The translations under genes and the position numbers were made by a program. A DNA stretch of 64,000 bases, taken from Caulobacter sp. (lineage in GTDB: Bacteria > Pseudomonadota > Alphaproteobacteria > Caulobacterales > Caulobacteraceae). Below the pieces are notes generated by a model, which worked only from the letters and a program-made list of their open reading frames with translations, made no database searches and had not been told where the DNA came from. The stretch lies in the NCBI GenBank assembly GCA_021741355.1, contig JAIOXZ010000009.1:47174-111173 (forward strand), written 5' to 3'. Position 1 is the stretch's first letter, and the number at the start of each line of letters is the position of its first letter. This document shows, one piece after another, positions 17,003-25,934 of the stretch.

Positions 17003-18498
17003 CCGACGCTTCGCCCGACTGTCTGCCCTACGCCTTCGCCCGTCGCCACGGCGTGTTGCTGCTGGGGATCGATGACCGGGCTCACATCGCTCTGCGCGAG
17101 GGCGGCCAGACGACGGCGCTGATCGAACTTCGAAGGGCCTTCGGGCGACCGCTCAAGGTCGACAATCTGTCGGCCGCTGCCTTCGACCGGGCGTTTTCGG
17201 AAGCCTACGCGGACGCCGGCATGGGCGTGGGTGTCGGCTCGGGCGCCGAAGCGCTCGACTTTTCCGAAGGGCTCGACGGCCTCCTCGACGAGTTTCCGAC
17301 CACGGCAGATCTGCTCGACTCCCAGGACGACGCTCCGGTCATCCGGCTGATCAACGGACTGATCGCCGAGGCGGCGCGCCGCGGGGCGTCCGACATCCAC
17401 ATCGAACCCTACGAGGCCGCCCTGCTCGTCCGGCTACGGATCGACGGGGTGCTGCAGGAAGTGCTGAGCCTCCCCAGCCGCGTGGCCCCGATGCTGGTGT
17501 CCAGGGTCAAGGTCATGGCCCGGCTGGACATCGCCGAGCGCCGCGTGCCGCAGGACGGGCGCATCTCCCTGACGCTCGGCGGGAAGGCCCTGGACGTCCG
17601 TGTGTCGACCCTCCCCTCCCGCGCCGGCGAGCGGGTCGTGATGCGGATTCTCGACAAGGACCAGGCCGGTCTGAAGCTGGAAGACCTGGGCATGGCCCCG
17701 GACGTCCACGAGCTGTTCCTGGGCGCCCTGCGGGAGCCCAACGGCATCGTGCTGGTGACCGGACCCACGGGGTCGGGCAAGACGACCTCGCTCTATGCGG
17801 GCCTCGGCCTGCTCAACGACAATCGCCGCAACATCCTGACCATTGAGGACCCGGTCGAGTACACGGTGCACGGCATCGGCCAGACCCAGGTGAACACCAA
17901 GGTCGGCATGAGCTTCGCCGCCGGCCTGCGCGCCATCCTGCGTCAGGACCCGGACGTGGTGATGGTCGGCGAGATTCGCGATCCCGAGACCGCCCAGGTG
18001 GCGGTGCAGGCTGCCCTGACCGGGCATCTGGTGCTGTCCACGGTGCACACCAATGACGCCGTCGGCGCGGTCACGCGTCTGCGGGACATGGGCGTGGAGC
18101 CGTTTCTGCTCGCCTCCACCCTGCGCCTTGTGGTGGCCCAGCGGCTGGTCCGGAAGCTCTGCCCGCACTGTCGCCAGGCCTACGCCGCCGATGCGTCGAC
18201 GGCGCGCCAGGTCGGCGTGGCCAGTGGCCAGACGCTCTACCGCGCAACGGGCTGCCCGGCCTGCAACGCCACCGGCTATCAGGGCCGCATCGGCATCTAT
18301 GAAGCGCTCAGGATCGACGACCGGATGCGCCGACTGATCAGCGAGAACGCTGACGAGGACGCCATGGCCAGCGTCATGGACAGCGCCGGCGGCGGCCTGT
18401 CGTCCGCGGCCCGGGCCCGGGTGATCGACGGATCCACGACCGTCGAAGAAGCTGTGCGGGTCACGCGCCAGGAGCCGGACTCCAGTGCCGGCATTTGA
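16999..18498 (+). CDS. gspE: Type II secretion ATPase GspE
   Basis: Cytoplasmic hexameric ATPase (499 residues) that powers pseudopilus assembly. It shows the Walker A loop GPTGSGKTT (255-263), Asp box IEDPVEYTVHGIGQTQVN, Walker B region DPDVVMVGEIRDPETA and His box GHLVLSTVHTNDA. A zinc-binding module follows, with CPHC and, later, CPAC (the second pair in GCPACNATGYQGRIGIYE). The N-terminal domain that docks to GspL is present but short. The GTG start overlaps gspD by four bases, and the end overlaps gspF by 14. Confidence 0.97.
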   Translation: MTDASPDCLPYAFARRHGVLLLGIDDRAHIALREGGQTTALIELRRAFGRPLKVDNLSAAAFDRAFSEAYADAGMGVGVGSGAEALDFSEGLDGLLDEFPTTADLLDSQDDAPVIRLINGLIAEAARRGASDIHIEPYEAALLVRLRIDGVLQEVLSLPSRVAPMLVSRVKVMARLDIAERRVPQDGRISLTLGGKALDVRVSTLPSRAGERVVMRILDKDQAGLKLEDLGMAPDVHELFLGALREPNGIVLVTGPTGSGKTTSLYAGLGLLNDNRRNILTIEDPVEYTVHGIGQTQVNTKVGMSFAAGLRAILRQDPDVVMVGEIRDPETAQVAVQAALTGHLVLSTVHTNDAVGAVTRLRDMGVEPFLLASTLRLVVAQRLVRKLCPHCRQAYAADASTARQVGVASGQTLYRATGCPACNATGYQGRIGIYEALRIDDRMRRLISENADEDAMASVMDSAGGGLSSAARARVIDGSTTVEEAVRVTRQEPDSSAGI

Positions 18499-19699
18499 CT
18501 TCATCGCCATGGACGGCGCGGGTCGTCCGAAGAAGGGCGTGATCACCGCGCTAGACGAGCGCGCCGCGCGGGTGCTGCTGCAGCGACGCCGCCTTGCCCC
18601 GGTGCGCGTCGAGGCCAGCGCCGGCCCGGCGTCGGCGCGCACGGCGTCTGGCCTGTCCCGCGACCGGCTGACCGGAAAGCCGCTGGCGATCGTCACACGA
18701 CAACTCGCCACACTGACGGCCATCACGCCTCTGGAAGAAGCGCTGAGGACAATCGCGCTGCAGGCCGACTCGGCGAAGGTGAAGCGCGCGCTGTCGGTCG
18801 TTCATGAAGGGGTGCTGGAAGGATACCGGCTGTCTGACGCCATGGCCCGGCCCGGCGCGGGGTTTCCGGTCCTGTATCGCGCCATGGTCGCGGCCGGCGA
18901 GAGCTCCGGCGCACTGCCCGACATTCTCGAGCGCCTCGCCGACCTGCACGAGCACGAGCAGCAGGTCAGCGCCAAGGTCACCACCGCGCTGGTCTATCCC
19001 ATCGTCCTTGCGGTGACGGCCGGACTGGTGGTCATCGCCCTGATGACCTTCGTTGTGCCCAAGGTCGTGGACCAGTTCGAGTCGATGGGGCAGGCGCTGC
19101 CTCTGCTCACCCGACTGGTCATGGGCGCCTCCGAGGGCATCCAGCGGTTTGGCTGGCTGGCTGTGGTTGGAATTGCCCTCGGCGGCTTTCTCTTCAATCG
19201 CGCCCTGCAACGACCGCGCTTCCGGCGGGGATTTGACACCCTGCTGCTGAAGCTGCCGGTCATCGGTCGTCTGATCCGCGACGTCCAGGCCGCCCGTTTC
19301 GCGCGCACGCTCTCCACGATGATGTTCGCCGGGGTCCCGGTGCTCGAAGCGCTCGGCCTGACCGGCCCCACGGTGCGCAACATCGTACTGCGGGAGGCGG
19401 TCGCCGACATGGCGGTCGCCATCAGCGAGGGGGGCGGTCTCTCCGCCGCGATGCGCCGCGCCGAGGTGTTCCCGCCGATCCTCGTCTACATGACCGCGAG
19501 CGGCGAGAGCAGCGGACGCCTGGGCCTGATGATGGCGCGCGCCGCCGACTATCTCGAGCGCGAGTTCGACACCTTCACGTCCGCCGCGCTGAGCCTGCTC
19601 GAGCCGGCGATCATCGTCGTCATGGGCGGCGTGGTCGCGACCATCGTCCTGTCGATCCTGCTGCCCATTCTGCAGCTCAATACCCTGGCCCTCGGCTGA
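18485..19699 (+). CDS. gspF: Type II secretion inner-membrane platform protein GspF
   Basis: Polytopic platform protein of 404 residues with two related GspF domains. The first follows AIVTRQLATLTAITPLEEAL, and the second starts near ARFARTLSTMMFAGVPVLEA. Three membrane segments are visible (VYPIVLAVTAGLVVIALMTF, WLAVVGIALGGFLF and the C-terminal IIVVMGGVVATIVLSILLPI). The start is GTG (MPAFDFIAMDGAGRPKKG), matching the family's usual MPAF opening, and lies inside the end of gspE. It should couple GspE motion to pseudopilin addition. Confidence 0.95.
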   Translation: MPAFDFIAMDGAGRPKKGVITALDERAARVLLQRRRLAPVRVEASAGPASARTASGLSRDRLTGKPLAIVTRQLATLTAITPLEEALRTIALQADSAKVKRALSVVHEGVLEGYRLSDAMARPGAGFPVLYRAMVAAGESSGALPDILERLADLHEHEQQVSAKVTTALVYPIVLAVTAGLVVIALMTFVVPKVVDQFESMGQALPLLTRLVMGASEGIQRFGWLAVVGIALGGFLFNRALQRPRFRRGFDTLLLKLPVIGRLIRDVQAARFARTLSTMMFAGVPVLEALGLTGPTVRNIVLREAVADMAVAISEGGGLSAAMRRAEVFPPILVYMTASGESSGRLGLMMARAADYLEREFDTFTSAALSLLEPAIIVVMGGVVATIVLSILLPILQLNTLALG

Positions 19700-19711
19700 A
19701 TGGAGCGCCAC

Positions 19712-20158
19712 ATGCGTAGCCCCCGCCCCTCACGTCGTCCCGCGCATGAAGCGGGCTTCACCCTCATCGAAATGATGGTGGTGGTGGTCATCCTGGGCCT
19801 GCTGGCCACCGTCGTGGTGATCAACGTCCTGCCGAGTCAGGACCGGGCCATGCGCGAGAAGGCCAGAGCCGACATCGCCGTGCTCGAGCAGGCCCTGGAG
19901 AGCTACCGGCTGGACAACTTCGTCTTTCCCGGCGCGGAGGACGGACTGGCCGCCCTGGTGACGCCGCCGGCGTCGATGGAGCGCGCCGACCGATATCGGG
20001 AGGGTGGCTACATCCGCCGCCTGCCGAAGGACCCCTGGGGCAATCCATACCAGTACCGGCAACCCGGTCGGCGCGGGACCGTCGACATCTACTCCTTCGG
20101 GGCCGACGGCCAGGAAGGCGGCGAGAAGAATGACGCGGACATTGGCAACTGGAGCTGA
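19712..20158 (+). CDS. gspG: Major pseudopilin GspG
   Basis: Main subunit of the T2SS pseudopilus. The leader ends at Gly15, with cleavage before Phe16 (EAG/FTLIEMMVVVVILG), and Glu20 is the conserved Glu5 of the mature chain. The C-terminal domain has the family features DPWGNPYQY and the calcium-site loop SFGADGQEGGEKNDADIGNW. I start at the ATG at 19712 (GGAG at 19702-19705), not the ATG at 19700, giving 148 residues. It is processed by the prepilin peptidase at 25228-25887. Confidence 0.95.
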   Translation: MRSPRPSRRPAHEAGFTLIEMMVVVVILGLLATVVVINVLPSQDRAMREKARADIAVLEQALESYRLDNFVFPGAEDGLAALVTPPASMERADRYREGGYIRRLPKDPWGNPYQYRQPGRRGTVDIYSFGADGQEGGEKNDADIGNWS

Positions 20159-20609
20159 CCGTCATCACGAGCGGGGCTTCACGCTGGTCGAACTGATGGT
20201 CGTTCTCGCGATCGTCGGCCTGACGACCGGCGCGGTCATGCTCACCGTGTCGGACCCGAGCCCGTCCGTCGGCCGGGAAGCCGAGCAATTCAGCGCGCGG
20301 CTTGTCCGGGCCAGGGAGGAAGCTGTCCTTTCCAACCGCGCCATGGATGTCGTGGTGTCGCGCCAGGGTTACCGGTTCCGGACGCGTGACGCCGGCGCCT
20401 GGCGCGTGTTGACCGACCGTCCCTTCGCGCCCGTCGACTGGGCCGCCCGGACGTCTGTCACCGAGGAGTCCGACACCGGCCGGGTCGCATTCGACACGAC
20501 CGGAGCCGCGACCCCGGCGATCTTTCTGATCGCACGCGGCCGCCGCGGCATGCGGGTCGCGGTGGATCCGGCCGGGAATGTGAGGGTCGATGCCGCGCCG
20601 GTCCTCTGA
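20130..20609 (+). CDS. gspH: Minor pseudopilin GspH
   Basis: A 159-residue type IV pilin-like protein with a short basic leader and cleavage site ERG/FTLVELMVVLAIVGL. The rest fits the GspH/FimT domain (SVGREAEQFSARLVRAREEA, then VSRQGYRFR). It would sit near the pseudopilus tip. The ATG at 20130 lies within the end of gspG (29-base overlap). No better start is seen downstream before the leader. Confidence 0.88.
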   Translation: MTRTLATGADRHHERGFTLVELMVVLAIVGLTTGAVMLTVSDPSPSVGREAEQFSARLVRAREEAVLSNRAMDVVVSRQGYRFRTRDAGAWRVLTDRPFAPVDWAARTSVTEESDTGRVAFDTTGAATPAIFLIARGRRGMRVAVDPAGNVRVDAAPVL

Positions 20610-20955
20610 ACACGGCTTCTCGTTGATCGAGGTGCTGGTGGCGTTGACCGTGTTCAGCGTTGCGGCGCTGGCGCTGGTCAATCTGGGCGGCGAGAACATC
20701 CGCTCGGCGCGGGCCATCGAGGCCCGGGTCATCGCCGGCATCGTCGCCGACAACCGGACAGCCGAGGCGCTGATCGGCTGGCCGCCGCTTGGTGAGACGA
20801 CGGGTCAGGACCGGGCCGGGGGACGGTCCTGGCGCTGGGTGCGGCGGGTGTCGCGCACCGCCGATCAGGAGATCGTCCGTGTCGATGTGCTCGTCAGCCC
20901 GGCGCCGATCGGACGCACGCTCGCCGAAGTCACCGCATTCCGGGGGCGCCAATGA
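20590..20955 (+). CDS. gspI: Minor pseudopilin GspI
   Basis: A 121-residue minor pseudopilin with leader MPRRSSEHG and cleavage before FSLIEVLVALTVFSV. The GspI domain follows (IVADNRTAEALIGWPPLGET, later RWVRRVSRTADQEIVRVDVL). In the family GspI nucleates the tip complex with GspJ and GspK. It overlaps gspH by 20 bases and gspJ by four. Confidence 0.9.
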   Translation: MPRRSSEHGFSLIEVLVALTVFSVAALALVNLGGENIRSARAIEARVIAGIVADNRTAEALIGWPPLGETTGQDRAGGRSWRWVRRVSRTADQEIVRVDVLVSPAPIGRTLAEVTAFRGRQ

Positions 20956-21539
20956 AGGGCTTCACCCTGGTCGAGATGATGGCGGCGCTGTTTGTCTTCG
21001 GCCTGCTGACAACGGCCGGCGCACTGGTCATGGGATCGACGCTGGAGGGCCAGAGCGCGGTGCGGGACCGTATGGCGCGCCTGGGTAAACTGCAGCAGAC
21101 ACGGGCCTTGCTCAAGGCCGACCTCGGCCAGATCGCCGCCCGGCCGTCCCGCGACGAGAGCGGAGCGCCGAGCCGTCCGGCCTTCCACGGCGTAGCCGTG
21201 GTCGATGGCGCGCCGTTTCTCGGCTTCGCCCGACGCGGTTGGGAAAACCCCGATGAAGCCCCTCGGGCGTCCGTCCAGTACGTCCAGTACAGGCTGGCCG
21301 CCGACCGGCTCGAACGGGTCAGCTTTCCCCGGCTCGACGGAACGGCCCCGGGCGCGCCGCAGGTGCTGATCGACGGTGTGACCGCCGTGAGGATCCAGTT
21401 CCTGCATCGCGGCGTCTGGGCGACGACCTGGACGCCGGTCAATGACGCCGACTATCCGCAGGCCGTGCGGCTGTGGTTCGAAGTCCGGGGCCTCGGCGGC
21501 TTCGAGCAGCTGTTTCTGACGCCCGGCGGTGTCCGATGA
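20952..21539 (+). CDS. gspJ: Minor pseudopilin GspJ
   Basis: A 195-residue minor pseudopilin. The leader is only three residues (MKG) before FTLVEMMAALFVFGLLTT, unusually short but still with Gly before the cut and Glu5 after it. The body matches GspJ (LKADLGQIAARPSRDESG, then ADYPQAVRLWFEVRG). It forms the tip complex with GspI and GspK. It overlaps its neighbours by four bases on both sides. Confidence 0.9.
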   Translation: MKGFTLVEMMAALFVFGLLTTAGALVMGSTLEGQSAVRDRMARLGKLQQTRALLKADLGQIAARPSRDESGAPSRPAFHGVAVVDGAPFLGFARRGWENPDEAPRASVQYVQYRLAADRLERVSFPRLDGTAPGAPQVLIDGVTAVRIQFLHRGVWATTWTPVNDADYPQAVRLWFEVRGLGGFEQLFLTPGGVR

Positions 21540-22513
21540 GGCCGCCGGAGGAGAAGGGCGTCGCGCTCCTGACTGTGCTGCTGCTGGTCGCGGTGATGTC
21601 GGTCATCGCCGTGGCGGTGCTGGACGATGTGCGGTTCGGCCTGCGTCGCGCCGCAAACGCGCGGTCGATGGGCCAGGCGCAGTGGTACGGGCTGGGCGCC
21701 GAGGAACTGGCCCGTGTGCGCGTGGCGAGGCTCTCCCTGGCCAGCCCGGAGCGCACGACCCTGCAGGGGGACTGGAACGGCCGGCCCTTCCAGTTCCCGG
21801 TCGACCACGGCGCCATCGAGGCCCGCATCTCCGACGCGGTGGGCTGCTTCAATCTCAACAGTCTGGCGGAACGGCAGGGTGACCGGCTGGTCCGGCGCGC
21901 CGACGGGGAGCGCCAGTTCATCACCCTGCTCGGCGGACTTGGCCTGAACGAACCCAGAGCCGTGATCCTGGCGAGCAATATCGGCGACTGGATCGACACC
22001 GATGATGTCTCGGAAAGCGGCGCCGAGGACCTCGACTACGCCCGCATGGACAAGCCTTATCGCACCAGCGGAACCCTGTTGTCGGAAGTCTCCGAGATCC
22101 GCGCCGTTCGGGGCGTGACCCCGGACATCTATCGCCTCATCCGCCCCTATATCTGCGCCCTGCCCACGACCGACCTGTCGCCGATCAATGTGAATACGCT
22201 GCCGGTCGACCGGGCGATTTTGATTACGATGATCACGTCCGGCGCGGTGCCGGTCGAGGCCGCCGCGCGCCTGATCGCCGCCCGCTCCGATGCCGGCTGG
22301 CCCGACGTACAGGCGTTCTGGAACGAGCCGATGCTGGCCGATCTGGTCCCCGCTGATCCGGTCCGGAACCAGGTTTCGGTCCGGACGCGCTTCTTCACGC
22401 TGGACGCGGACATCACGTTCGCAGGGGCCAGCGCCACCCTGAACTCCCTTTTTGAGCTCCAGTCCGCCGGATCGGTGAAGCTGGTGGCCCGACGCTGGAC
22501 GCGCGACGAATGA
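21536..22513 (+). CDS. gspK: Minor pseudopilin GspK
   Basis: A 325-residue tip pseudopilin. The start KG/VALLTVLLLVAVMSV lacks Glu5, which is normal for GspK, the subunit that caps the pseudopilus. The large domain includes DAVGCFNLNSLAERQGD, NIGDWIDTDDVSESGAEDLD and SPINVNTLPVDRAILITMI, all typical of GspK. I chose the ATG at 21536, which overlaps the gspJ stop (ATGA), over an upstream in-frame Met at 21473 inside gspJ. Confidence 0.93.
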   Translation: MRPPEEKGVALLTVLLLVAVMSVIAVAVLDDVRFGLRRAANARSMGQAQWYGLGAEELARVRVARLSLASPERTTLQGDWNGRPFQFPVDHGAIEARISDAVGCFNLNSLAERQGDRLVRRADGERQFITLLGGLGLNEPRAVILASNIGDWIDTDDVSESGAEDLDYARMDKPYRTSGTLLSEVSEIRAVRGVTPDIYRLIRPYICALPTTDLSPINVNTLPVDRAILITMITSGAVPVEAAARLIAARSDAGWPDVQAFWNEPMLADLVPADPVRNQVSVRTRFFTLDADITFAGASATLNSLFELQSAGSVKLVARRWTRDE

Positions 22514-23610
22514 CGATCACCCGACTCGTATTCTTCGCCGGGGCGGAAGCGCCCTGGCCCTTCCTCCGGGCGTCAGAGGACGGCGAGGTGCTCCAGAGGG
22601 GCGTCATCCCCGTCGGCGCCGCCCCGCAGGACAACGAAGATATTGACCGCCTGGTCGCGCCCGGGTCCGATGCGCTGGCGCGCTGGCTCGACCTGCCGGA
22701 CCGCAACGATGTCCAGGCGCGCTCGGCGGTGACGTTTCTGCTGCAGGACGAGATCATCGAGTCCGGCGCGGACCTGCATGTGGCCATCGGCGCCGCGGAC
22801 GCCGGCGGTCTCAGACTGGCCGTCGTCACGCGCATGGACGTGGTGCGGGACTGGCTCGAGCAGGCCAGGTCACGCGGCGTCGAGCCGGTGTCCATAACGC
22901 CGGACTATCTCCTGCTGCCCGAGCCTGAAGGCCCCGAACTGATCACCGCCCGGTTTGGCGATCTGATGACGGTGCGAGGCCAGAGACTGGCGTTCGCGCT
23001 TGAGCCGGACCTGGCGGAAGCGGTGATCGCCGGTCGCCCGTGTCGTCGCCTGATGCTCGCCGATCTGGAGAAGGACCTGGCCCTGAACGCGGCCCGGCCC
23101 GCCATCAATCTGCTGCAGGGCGTGCTCGACCCCAACCGGCCTGTCGAACGACGCACGCCGTGGCGACGCGCGATCGCCATGGCGGCGCTTCTGCTGGTTT
23201 CCCCCCTGCTGTTGCTGCTGGGCGAGATCGGTCGCGACTATGCGGCGATCTGGTCTGCCGAACGCCGGATCACGACGACGCTGTCCGCGGCCTACCCGGA
23301 CATCGCCACGTCGCGTGACCCGGTCGCCGCGACCCGGGCCAGACTGGACCATCTGCGATCAGCGGACCGGTTCCCGGAGCTCACAGCCGGCCTCTTCGCG
23401 GTGGTGGAGAAGGTCTCGGGCGCCCAGCTCGACACGCTGTCCTACTCCGAAACGGGGGGGCTTCAGGCGCGCGTCTCCTGCACCAACTATTCGGACATGG
23501 ACCAGTTGAAGGCGACGGGTCGCGCCATGGGCCTCGACATCCGTCAGCGGAGCACGGTGACCGAAGGCGCCCGGATCACAAGCGAACTGTCCATCGGGAG
23601 GCTGCCATGA
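22510..23610 (+). CDS. gspL: Type II secretion protein GspL
   Basis: A 366-residue inner-membrane assembly protein. The cytoplasmic N-terminal part is actin-like and binds GspE (QARSAVTFLLQDEIIES, LHVAIGAADAGGLRLAVV). A single membrane helix follows (IAMAALLLVSPLLLLLGEIG), then a periplasmic ferredoxin-like domain (QLDTLSYSETGGLQARVSCT) that pairs with GspM. Overlaps of four bases join it to gspK and gspM. Confidence 0.9.
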   Translation: MTITRLVFFAGAEAPWPFLRASEDGEVLQRGVIPVGAAPQDNEDIDRLVAPGSDALARWLDLPDRNDVQARSAVTFLLQDEIIESGADLHVAIGAADAGGLRLAVVTRMDVVRDWLEQARSRGVEPVSITPDYLLLPEPEGPELITARFGDLMTVRGQRLAFALEPDLAEAVIAGRPCRRLMLADLEKDLALNAARPAINLLQGVLDPNRPVERRTPWRRAIAMAALLLVSPLLLLLGEIGRDYAAIWSAERRITTTLSAAYPDIATSRDPVAATRARLDHLRSADRFPELTAGLFAVVEKVSGAQLDTLSYSETGGLQARVSCTNYSDMDQLKATGRAMGLDIRQRSTVTEGARITSELSIGRLP

Positions 23611-24086
23611 TGTTCCTGGGTCAGGCGCAGGCGTGGTGGCACGGCCGCAGCGACCGCGAGCGCCTCATGCTCGGCGGCCTGGGGATCGTGCTGGCCGCCC
23701 TGATCGGCTGGTACGGTGTCGTCGCGCCCCTGAGCCGTGCTTCAGCAGCTTTGCACGCGCAGCGCCAGGAAGCCGAGGCAGACCTGGCCCTGGCCAGCGC
23801 CGCCGCGGGTCGCACTGCTGGTCGCCCGTCTACGGAGTCGTCGCGCTCGCTGGCCGCCATCGTGGACGCCAGCACCGCGGCGGTCGGTATCGCCATTGAA
23901 CGGCGGCGCGAGGACGCCGACGGAGGCCTGACCGTCTGGATAGCCTCGGTTGAGCCCGGCCTTCTGATGCAATGGATCCTCGCCCTGCGGACGGGACAGG
24001 GCGTCGCTGTGTCCGCGCTCGCGGTCTCAAGGGCCGACGCCTCAAGCCTCGAAGTCGAGATCGCCCTGTCGAGGAAGCCCGGATGA
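23607..24086 (+). CDS. gspM: Type II secretion protein GspM
   Basis: A 159-residue partner of GspL. The short cytoplasmic start contains the family-typical WWHGRSDRERLML, followed by one membrane segment (GGLGIVLAALIGWYGVVAPL), a coiled stretch (LHAQRQEAEADLALA) and a periplasmic ferredoxin-like domain ending LEVEIALSRKPG. It would stabilise GspL and the platform. Assignment rests on fold pattern plus position in the operon. Confidence 0.88.
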   Translation: MMFLGQAQAWWHGRSDRERLMLGGLGIVLAALIGWYGVVAPLSRASAALHAQRQEAEADLALASAAAGRTAGRPSTESSRSLAAIVDASTAAVGIAIERRREDADGGLTVWIASVEPGLLMQWILALRTGQGVAVSALAVSRADASSLEVEIALSRKPG

Positions 24087-24790
24087 CCGACCTGCGTCTC
24101 CTCCTGGTCTTTCTGGCGGCCCTGGTCATCGCCCTTGTGGCGACCGTGCCGCTCCCCGTGGCGCTGGCCGCCAGCGGCCTCGGTGGGCGCCTGACGGCCC
24201 GCGAGGTCCATGGGACAATCTGGCGGGGGCGGCTGGAACAGGCCGCGCTCGGGGGCGTGGGACTGGGTGAGGTGCGTCTGGGTCTTGGGGCGGGGCAGCT
24301 GCTGGTGGGCGGCCGGACGCTGACGGTCGTCGCCCGCGGCGGCGCCTTCGAGGGGCGCGGCAAGATCGTCGCGCGCGGCGGCGGTTCGGGCGTCGAAGCC
24401 GTGACCGGCCGTGCGCCGCTGTCCATGCTGGGCGCGCCGGCGTCGGTCACCGGTGTGATCACGCTGAAGGCGGTCGCCGTCGGCTTCGCCGGCGGACGGT
24501 GTCGGTGGGCGGTCGGCCAGATATCGGCCGAGGTCCGCGGGCTCGGCGATCAACCCGTTGTGCTGACCGGCCGGCCGGCGTGCCGGGACGCCGCGCTCGT
24601 GATCGCTCTGAACGGATCGCGCAGCGGCGCGCCAGTCGAGGTTCTCGCCCGGCTTGAAGCGACGGGGCGCTACAATACCCGGGTCCGGGTGAGTACTGCT
24701 GAACCGGTCCTCGGGGCGCTGCTTTCGGCCGACGGATTCGTCAGCGACGGCAGTGACTACAGCAAGACCAATGAAGGACGATTCCAATGA
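24083..24790 (+). CDS. gspN: Type II secretion protein GspN
   Basis: A 235-residue protein with an N-terminal membrane anchor (LRLLLVFLAALVIALVATVP) and a Gly-rich beta domain that opens with the GspN-typical LTAREVHGTIWRGRLEQA and contains paired Cys (GGRCRWAV; GRPACRDA). GspN occurs in only some T2SSs and its role is unclear. The ATG at 24083 overlaps the gspM stop. An upstream in-frame start at 23972 would lie inside gspM. Confidence 0.85.
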   Translation: MTDLRLLLVFLAALVIALVATVPLPVALAASGLGGRLTAREVHGTIWRGRLEQAALGGVGLGEVRLGLGAGQLLVGGRTLTVVARGGAFEGRGKIVARGGGSGVEAVTGRAPLSMLGAPASVTGVITLKAVAVGFAGGRCRWAVGQISAEVRGLGDQPVVLTGRPACRDAALVIALNGSRSGAPVEVLARLEATGRYNTRVRVSTAEPVLGALLSADGFVSDGSDYSKTNEGRFQ

Positions 24791-25221
24791 GTATCCTGTC
24801 GCTGCTGGCCGCCGCTGTGGCGGGCTTCACCCTGGCCGCGGCGCCGGTGGAGACGCCGCTTGAGGAACTGCCCGCCCAGCGGCTGGCGGCCGGTCAGTGC
24901 GGTCTGTTCCTCTGGTCGCGCACCTCGCCGCCCCGTCGGGTGCTGATGGCCTCGCAGTCACCGGCGATCGCGCGCATCCAGGTCGGCGGCGTCACCCTGG
25001 AGTTACCGAGGGTCGCGTGGGAGGGGGAGGCCGTCTATGGCCACTATGCCATGCAACGGTACGCCGGATCGGGCCACGAACTGACGGTCCGGATCGAGAC
25101 GGACGTGCGCACCGGTTTGACCGCCGGCGCCGTCGCGCCGGTGGCGACCATCGAGCACCGCGCGCCCGGGGGGTGGGACGTCGTCATCCCGGCCGCCGGC
25201 CTGATCGGCTGTCAGCCCTGA
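24787..25221 (+). CDS. Uncharacterised secreted protein, last gene of the gsp operon
   Basis: I do not recognise this 144-residue protein. It has a signal peptide-like start (SILSLLAAAVAGFTLAAAPV) and two Cys (AAGQCGLF and IGCQP near the C-terminus) that could form a disulfide. The mature part is beta-rich: SQSPAIARIQVGGVTLELPR, then YGHYAMQRYAGSGHELTVRI. Its ATG overlaps the gspN stop by four bases, so it is almost surely co-translated with the secretion genes. A periplasmic accessory factor, chaperone or pilotin substitute are possible roles; none is shown by sequence. It lacks a lipobox, which argues against a classical pilotin. Confidence 0.75.
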   Translation: MSILSLLAAAVAGFTLAAAPVETPLEELPAQRLAAGQCGLFLWSRTSPPRRVLMASQSPAIARIQVGGVTLELPRVAWEGEAVYGHYAMQRYAGSGHELTVRIETDVRTGLTAGAVAPVATIEHRAPGGWDVVIPAAGLIGCQP

Positions 25222-25227
25222 CAGCGG

Positions 25228-25887
25228 CTACCAGCCTGCCCGCCCCAGCGGACCGTAGAGCCAGGTCAGCCAGGCGCCGAGCGCCAGGAACACCCCGAAG
25301 GGCAGATGCTCGTCCCGACGCAGGGGGCGCCTGGCGACCATCCGGGCGACCGCCCAGCTGAGGCCGGCCGCAGACGCCCAGACCAGGACGGACGGCAGAC
25401 CGATCCAGCCGACCCAGGCGCCGATGGCGCCGAGCATGCGCGAATCCCCTCCGCCAAGACCCTCCTGCCCACGAAGACGGCGATAGAGCGCCGCCAGACC
25501 GGCAAGAACCAGGAAGCCTGCCGCCGCGCCAATCAGGTGATCCAGCGGACTGCCGGGTCCGAACAGGACGCTGACCGCGAGGCCGGCGGCGCCGAGCGGA
25601 AGGGTCAGGAGGTTCGGCAGCCAGAAGTGCTCGCCGTCGATGGTCGCGATCAGCAGCAGAGCGGCCCCGAGACCCGCGCCTATGAGCGCCAGGGGACCCG
25701 CCAGCACGGCAGCCGCCCAGAGACCCGTCACCACACCCGCCACCGTCAGGCCGACGATGCGGCGGCGCCCCGGCCGTGACGGCGCATCCGGGCCCGCCGA
25801 CAGCCGGGTCGACAGCACGGCCGCCAGAAGCCCCAGGACGGGCGAGGCGAGGATTGCGGCAAGACGCCAGGTCAGGTCGGTGGACAC
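25228..25887 (-). CDS. gspO: Prepilin peptidase (A24) lacking the methyltransferase domain
   Basis: Aspartic membrane protease of 219 residues that should cleave the GspG-K leaders. Both catalytic Asp motifs are present: ATIDGEHFWLPN and the GGGD of GQEGLGGGDSRMLGAIGAW. There are about six to eight membrane segments. The N-terminal cytoplasmic domain with two CxxC pairs, which methylates the new N-terminus in classical GspO/PilD, is missing; the protein starts straight into a membrane helix. It ends tail-to-tail seven bases from the operon and is divergent from the PstS gene, sharing the Pho-like promoter region. Confidence 0.88.
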   Translation of the reverse strand: MSTDLTWRLAAILASPVLGLLAAVLSTRLSAGPDAPSRPGRRRIVGLTVAGVVTGLWAAAVLAGPLALIGAGLGAALLLIATIDGEHFWLPNLLTLPLGAAGLAVSVLFGPGSPLDHLIGAAAGFLVLAGLAALYRRLRGQEGLGGGDSRMLGAIGAWVGWIGLPSVLVWASAAGLSWAVARMVARRPLRRDEHLPFGVFLALGAWLTWLYGPLGRAGW

Positions 25888-25934
25888 AGACAGGTTCTAG
25901 GGCGCCAGCCAGCCGAATTGAACCGTGGACGTGG

